20,114 nucleotides of DNA from Chara braunii (taxonomy: Eukaryota; Streptophyta; Charophyceae; Charales; Characeae), in the NCBI GenBank assembly GCA_003427395.1, contig BFEA01001247.1, positions 61,930 to 82,043 of the forward strand, in the 5' to 3' direction. Positions 16,401 to 20,114 of the stretch are shown piece by piece (position 1 is the first letter of the stretch; the number at the start of each line of letters is the position of its first letter). The position numbers and the translations under genes were made by a program. The notes under the pieces are model-generated. The model made no database searches. It had not been told where the DNA came from and saw nothing but the letters and a program-made list of their open reading frames with translations.

Positions 16401-19400
16401 AAGGGGGTCGGATTTCAATTTGAAAGGGGGTGAAATTTATTTCAAGGTGCCAAGAATACCGTGGCGGTTAGCACCCACCTCTAGAGGGGTCCAAAAATTA
16501 TAAAGGGGGTCGGATAGTCACTTAAGGGGGGTCAAATTGATTTCGGGGTGCCAAGGATGACCTGGTGGTTAGGACCCACCCCTATAGGAGTCCAAAAATT
16601 AAAAAGAGGGTCGGATTCTCACTTAAGGGGGTTCAAAATAATTTCGGGATGCCGAGAATACCCTGTCGGTTAGGACCCACCGCTATAGGTGTCCGAAAAT
16701 ATTAAAGGGAGTCAGATTCTCACTTAAAGGGGGTCAAATTAATTTCGGGGTGCCAAGAATACCCTGTCGGTTAGGAACCACCGGTATAGGGGTCCCAAAA
16801 ATTTAAAGAGGGTCAGATACTCACTTAAAGGGGGTCAAATTAATTTGGGGTGCCAAGAATGCCCTGGCGGTTAGTACACACCGTTTAGGGGTCCAAAACT
16901 TATAAAGGGGTCGGATTCTCACTAAAACGGGGTCAAATAAATTTTGGCGTGCGAAGAATAGCCTGGGGGTTAGGACCCACCACCGCTAAAGGCATCCAAA
17001 AATTATAAAGGGGGTCGTATTTCAACATCAAGGGGGTCAAATCAATTTCGGGGTGCCAAGAATACCCCGGCGGTTAGCACCCACCGCTATAGGGGTCCAA
17101 AAATTACAAAAGGGGTCAGATTATCACTTAAGGGGGGTCAAATTAATTTCGGGGTGCCAAGAATGACCGGGCGGTAAGGACCCACCGCTAAAGGGTTCCA
17201 AAAATTAAAAAGGGGGTCGGATTGTCACTCAAGGGGGTTCAAATTAATTTCTGGGTGCCAAGAATACCCTGTCGGTTCTAACCCACCACTATAGGGGTCC
17301 AAAAATTGTAAAGGGGGTCGGATTCTCACTCAAGTGTGGTCAAATTTATTTCGGGGTGCCAAGAATGCCCTGGCCGTTAGGAACCACCGCTCTAGGGGTC
17401 CAAAAATTATAAAGGGGGTTGGATTCTCACTTAAGGGGGTTCAAATTAATTTCGGGGTGGCAAGAATACCCTGGCGATAAGGACCCACCGCTTTAGGGGT
17501 CGAAAAATTATAAAAGGGGTCGGATTCTCACTTAAGGGGAGTGAAATTCATTTCGGGGTGCCAAGAATACCCTAACGATTAGGACCCACGGCTAAAGGGG
17601 TCCAAAAATTATAAAAGGGGTCGAATTCTCACTTAAGAGGGGTGAAAGTTATTTCGGGGTGCGAAGAATGAGGGTGGGGTTCATACCAACCGCTATAGGG
17701 GTCCAAAAATTATAAGCGGGTCGGATTCTCACTTAAGGGCGGTCAAATTAATTTTGTGGTGCAAAGACAGGCCTGGGGGTTAGGACCCACTGCTTAAGGG
17801 CTCCAAAAATTATAAAGGGGGTCGGATTCTTGTTTAAGGGACGTCAAACTAATTCCGGGGTGCGAAGAATAGGCTAGGGGTTAGGACCCAGTGCTAAAGG
17901 GGTCCAAAAATTATAAAGGGGGCCGGATTTCAACTTAAGGGGGGTCAAATTAATTTCGGGGTGCCAAAAATACCCTGGCGGTTAGTACTCACCGCTAAAG
18001 GGGTTCAAAAATTATAAAGGGGGTCGGATTCTCACCTAAGGTGGGTCAAATTAATTTCGGCTTGCAAAGAATAGCCTAAGGGTTACGACCCACTGCTAAA
18101 GGGGTCCAAAAATTATAAAGGGGGTCGGATTTCAACTTAAGGGGGGTCAAATTAATTTCGGGGGCCCAAATATACCCTGGCGGTTAGCACCCACCTCTAA
18201 AAGGTTTAAAAATTATAAAGGGGTCGGATAGTCACTTAAGGGGGGTCAAATTGATTTCTGGGTGCCAAGGATGACCTGGCGGTTAGGACCCACCCCTATA
18301 GGGGTCCAAAAATTAAAAAAGGGGTCGGATTCTCACTTAAGGGGGGTCAAATTAATTTCGGGGTGCTAAGAATACCCTGTCGGTTGGGACCCACCGCTAT
18401 AGGGGTCCAACAATTGTAAAGGGGGTTGGATTCTCACTTAAAGGGGGTCAAATTAATTTCATGGTGTCAAGAGTACCCTGTCGGTTATGACCCACCGCTA
18501 TAGGGGTCCAAAAAATTTAAAGGGGGTCAGATTCTCACTAAAGGGGGGTCAAATTAATTTTGAGGTGCCAAGAATGCCCTGGCGGTCAGTACACACCGTT
18601 ATAGGGATCCAAAAATTATAAAAGAGGTCGGATTTTCACTTAAGTGGGGTCAAATAAATTTCGGGGTGCGAAGAATACCCTAATGATTAGCACCCACCGC
18701 TGTAGGGGTCCAAAAATTATAAAGGGGGTCGGATTCTCACTTAAGGGGGGTCAAATGCATTTCGGGGTGCCAAGAATAGCCTGGCTGTTAGGACCCACCG
18801 CTATAGGGGTCCTAAAATTATAAAGCGGGTCGGATTCTCACTTAAGAGGGGTCCAATTAATTTCGGGGTGCCAAGAATGCCCTGGCGGTTAGGAACCACC
18901 TCTCTAGGGGTCCAAAAATTATAGAGGGGGTCGGATTCTCACTTCAGGGGGGTCAAATTAATTTCGGGGTGCCAGGAATACCCTAAAGGTTAGGACCCAC
19001 CGCTCTTGGGGTCCAAAAATTATAAAGGGGGTCGGATTCTCTCTTAAGGGAGGTCAAATTAATTTCAGGGTGCGAAGAAAAGCCTGGGGTTACGACCCAC
19101 CGCTGTAGGGGTCCAAAAATTATAAAGGGGGTCGGATTCCAACTTAAGGGAGGTCAAATTAATTTCGGGGTGCGAAGAATCGCTATGGGGTTAGGACCCA
19201 CCGCTAAAGGGGTCCAAAAATTATAATGGGGGTCGGATTGTCACTTAAGGGGGGTCAAATTAATTTCGGGTTGCAAAAATACCCTGGCGGTTAGGCCCCA
19301 CCGCTGAAGGGGTCCAAAAATTATAAAGGGGGTCGGATTCTCACCTAAGTGGGGTCAAATTGATTTCAAGGTACGAAGAATAGCCTGGGGGTTAGGACCC

Positions 19401-19890
19401 ACGGCTAAAGGGGTCCAAAAATTATAAAGGGGGTCGGATTTCAACTTAAGGGGGGTTAAATTAATTTCGGGGTGCCAAGAATACCCTGGCAGCTAGCACC
19501 TTCCGCTAGAGGGGTCGGATTCTCACCAAAGGGGGGTGAAATTAATTTCGGGGTGCCAAGAATGCCCTAACAATTAGGACCCACGGCTAAAGGGTTCCAA
19601 AAATTGTAAAAGGGGTCGGATTCTCACTTAAGAGGGGTGAAAGTAATTTCGGGGTGCGAAGAATGAAGGTGGGGTTCATACCCACCGCTATAGGGGTCCA
19701 AAAATTATAAAGGGGGTCGGATTCTCACTTAATGGCGGTCAAATTAATTTTGCGGTGCGAAGACAGGCCTGGGGTTAGGTTTCACAGCTTTAGGGCTCCA
19801 AAATCATAAAGGGGGTCGGATTCTAACTTAAGGGACGTCAAACTAATTCCGGGGTGCGAAGAATAGCCTGGGGGTTAGGACCCGTGCTAA
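13446..19890. repeat. 101-bp satellite array, about 64 copies, with higher-order structure
   Basis: Head-to-tail monomers, mostly 100-101 bp. Landmark words of each monomer in order: CCACCGCTATAGGGGTCC, AAAAATTATAAAGGGGGTCG, GATTCTCACTTAAGGGGGGT, CAAATTAATTTCGGGGTGCC, AAGAATGCCCTGGCGGTTAG. Two common variants alternate irregularly: GTGCCAAGAAT(G/A)CCCTGGCGG and GTGCGAAGAATAGCCTGGGGG. The second is often accompanied by GATTTCAACTTAAGG. Monomers are diverged by point changes; a few are shortened (87 bp at about 13772-13858; a deletion near 19510). Rare variant words recur about every 1,715 bp, giving a higher-order repeat. The unit length is not divisible by three and stops are frequent, so it is not coding. 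Plausible roles are centromeric or subtelomeric heterochromatin; nothing here decides. Confidence 0.97.
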
Positions 19891-20114
19891 ACGGTGTCAG
19901 GCGGCCACAAGTAGTGCGCCGCCTGAAAACGGCAGTTTAGGGGTTTAGGCTCAAGGTTAAGTCCGCGTTTTGACAGTGCTTTGGGATGACCGGGCTGCAG
20001 GAATTATGAGAACTCAGGGTACCCCTGATTCTGCACGCACTAGATTTTAAGAGTAAACCCCAAAGACAGCAAGAAGGGTAGGTGCACTGAGCACGACTGG
20101 AGACCGTCATTTCC
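19891..20114. other. Right flank of the satellite array
   Basis: Unique-looking sequence without a coding frame of note. It starts with a hairpin (see next entry) and contains TTTAGGGGTTTAGG at about 19936, two near-copies of the plant-type telomere heptamer. That is too little to call a telomeric repeat. Confidence 0.5.
19897..19926. repeat. Hairpin at the satellite boundary
   Basis: TCAGGCGG (19897-19904) is the exact reverse complement of CCGCCTGA (19919-19926) across a 14-base loop. It lies within ten bases of the last recognisable satellite sequence and may mark the breakpoint or the end of an inserted element. Confidence 0.8.

Noticed and set aside
13446-19890. CRISPR array
   Set aside because: The 101-bp units are repeats throughout, with no unique spacers, and the context is eukaryotic.

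Overview
This is a repeat-dominated, gene-poor stretch of a eukaryotic nuclear genome. Nothing looks like an intact conserved host gene, and I see no rRNA, tRNA or CRISPR. The best taxonomic clue is a decayed Ty3/gypsy integrase on the minus strand at about 9.9-10.5 kb. Its wording (ALAKWC, KWPKYL, WADN-T-R-TTGYP, LWFGR-LPIE, then a GPYRVV domain) resembles fungal gypsy elements more than plant ones. A fungus with a large, transposon-rich genome is my best guess, at low confidence.

Layout. 146-430: a purine-only (GAA)n-type microsatellite. 431-2132: non-coding, with a chain of about ten different short hairpins between 856 and 1469 and a pyrimidine-rich stretch after it. 2133-5503, minus strand: five tightly packed, decayed reading frames (called A1 to A5 in coding order) that look related to each other. 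5504-6899: no supported feature. 6900-8690: GC-rich minisatellites of different designs (about 30/59 bp, about 35 bp, 51 bp, and a GTGCGCCTG-type cryptic repeat). 9100-9400: a short diverged repeat and a possible LTR edge. 9662-10527, minus: the 3' end of the gypsy pol gene. 10448-11828, minus: two more members (B2, B1) of the same unknown family. 11829-13445: gene-free, including a second hairpin cluster. 13446-19890: about 64 head-to-tail copies of a 101-bp satellite, arranged in a higher-order repeat of about 1,715 bp (17 monomers). 19891-20114: right flank of the satellite.

How the parts relate. The A and B frames share short aligned blocks, acidic tails and compact spacing, with stop and start codons touching or overlapping at three junctions. 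They carry many in-frame stops (10 of 15 internal ones are TGA), and the decay is mostly by substitution. They therefore look like relics of a multicopy element or of a polyprotein with repeated domains. I do not recognise the family. The gypsy fragment has lost its catalytic core and abuts a broken B copy, which suggests nested insertion or rearrangement. The satellite is a separate domain and could be a heterochromatic block.
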